Source of the DNA: Streptomyces sp. 35G-GA-8 | Lineage (GTDB): Bacteria; Actinomycetota; Actinomycetes; Streptomycetales; Streptomycetaceae | Assembly (NCBI RefSeq): GCF_023534745.1 | Contig: NZ_JAMHJQ010000002.1 | Span: 627,783-691,782, forward strand | Length of the DNA stretch: 64,000 bases | Direction of reading: 5' to 3' | In this document: positions 63,475 through 64,000 of the stretch, one piece after another | Numbering within the stretch: position 1 is the stretch's first letter | Layout of the letters: the number at the start of each line of letters is the position of its first letter | Program-made: the position numbers and the translations under genes | The notes under the pieces: model-generated | Database searches by the model: none | Seen by the model: the letters and a program-made list of their open reading frames with translations, nothing else | Told to the model about the DNA's origin: nothing

Positions 63475-63520
63475 GCCGCACCAGGATCAAGTACGCGTGC
63501 ACGTGGGGAGTTGGGCCGGC

Positions 63521-64000
63521 ATGAATCCCAGGAAACATCCGAGGAAGAAGAACGCCTCGGCGATGAAGATGCTGGGCGCCCAGGTGGCGGCCTTCCGCCG
63601 GGCGGCGGGTTATACGCAGCGTTCCCTCGGTGAACGCGTCGTGGCGGACGAGGAGACCATCGCGTCGATCGAGCAGGGCAGACGGCCGCTGAAGGCGGAT
63701 CTGGCGGAGACGCTGGACGAACTGCTGGACACGAAGGGGGCGTTGTCGGTCGGGGTGGCCAACATGCCTGCGATCGACCAGTTTCCGCTGTGGGCGGAGC
63801 AGTACGTGGACCACGAACGCGAGGCGATCTCCCTGTCCTCGTATCAGAACCAGGTGGTGACTGGCCTGCTCCAGACGGAGGCATACGCGCGGGCGCTATT
63901 CCGCGGACGAGTTCCGGCGTTCAGCGAGGACGAGGTCGAGACCAAGACCGCCGCCCGTATCGAACGCCAAGAAATCCTTCAGCGCAAGGTTCCTCCGACG
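63521..64000 (+). CDS. XRE/HTH regulator with DUF5753 (truncated at window end)
   Basis: The first 160 codons of an XRE regulator. The HTH is MKMLGAQVAAFRRAAGYTQRSLGERVVADEETIASIEQGRRP (about 15-56), followed by the start of the DUF5753 domain (FPLWAEQYVDHEREAISLSSYQNQVVTGLLQTEAYARALF). A GTG six codons earlier (63503) is an alternative; GGGGAG is ten bases before ATG. The gene runs off the right edge; a DUF397 gene often follows such regulators. Confidence 0.88.
   Translation, partial: MNPRKHPRKKNASAMKMLGAQVAAFRRAAGYTQRSLGERVVADEETIASIEQGRRPLKADLAETLDELLDTKGALSVGVANMPAIDQFPLWAEQYVDHEREAISLSSYQNQVVTGLLQTEAYARALFRGRVPAFSEDEVETKTAARIERQEILQRKVPPT

Noticed and set aside
1..64000. tRNA or rRNA genes
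   Set aside because: I saw no cloverleaf with T-loop GGTTCGAATCC-type consensus or rRNA signature; a tRNAscan run would be needed to exclude one.

Overview
The window is about 72% GC, has strong third-position G/C bias, and most genes are packed in short operons with 4-base ATGA/GTGA overlaps. This, with the gene content, points to a Streptomyces-type actinobacterial chromosome. Supporting features are futalosine-route menaquinone genes, a system II cytochrome c cluster, a fused CobIJ, a class I lysyl-tRNA synthetase, DUF3558 lipoproteins, DUF2637, an XRE/RsbW-like regulatory pair and a SpoIIE-type phosphatase. Nothing in the first 60 kb looks like an integrated element; most of it is ordinary chromosomal backbone.

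Layout. 1-7.4 kb: a truncated GNAT gene, then a menaquinone cluster (mqnE, ubiX-like, ubiA-like mqnP, ubiD-like) interleaved with an MDR oxidoreductase, an Lrp/AsnC regulator, a 47-codon basic protein and a rhomboid protease. 7.5-12.3 kb: a PLDc_N membrane protein and the cytochrome c maturation operon resA-ccdA-resB-ccsB, all on the minus strand. 12.4-17.4 kb: a Tat lipoprotein with a deacetylase fold, a histidine phosphatase overlapping hemL, a conserved hypothetical and a flavoprotein. 17.7-21.6 kb: a surface protein with a Flp-pilin-like N-terminus and an FtsX-type permease without a visible ATPase.

21.8-42.5 kb is a cobalamin region. cobN sits behind a cobalamin riboswitch and diverges from cobG-cobH-cobIJ. 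cobK converges on cobIJ, and cbiD diverges from cobK. After an interruption by a 4.4-kb gene for a trypsin-STAND NTPase-propeller protein come cobM and cobL. Further on, a second cobalamin riboswitch precedes the cobalt transporter genes cbtB-cbtA, which diverge from a phosphatase-fold protein lacking both catalytic histidines. The set mixes oxygen-dependent enzymes (CobG, CobN) with CbiD, which normally belongs to the oxygen-independent route.

42.6-55 kb: a membrane SpoIIE phosphatase with Cache/PAS/GAF/HATPase modules, a DinB-like protein diverging from an AraC regulator, a GNAT gene coupled to a Mut7-C RNase-fold gene, a small secreted protein, an SDR gene converging on rtcB, two DUF3558 lipoproteins in tandem, and a DUF2637 protein with a glutamine-rich linker. 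55.2-60.5 kb: lysS (class I) and argS diverging, a methyltransferase tail fragment, and a secreted lactonase-type propeller. 60.5-62.1 kb has no convincing gene; it holds three related copies of a G-rich repeat, two of them forming an inverted repeat of about 440 bp per arm. 62.1-64 kb: a two-domain VOC protein, then an RsbW-like ATPase diverging from an XRE regulator that runs off the right edge.

The most unusual items are the protease-STAND-propeller gene inside the cobalamin region, the large noncoding inverted repeat at 60.7-62.0 kb, the repeat-bearing convergent overlap of cobIJ and cobK, and the apparently dead phosphatase beside the cobalt transporter. Family assignments come from reading translated sequence and motifs; no database search was run.
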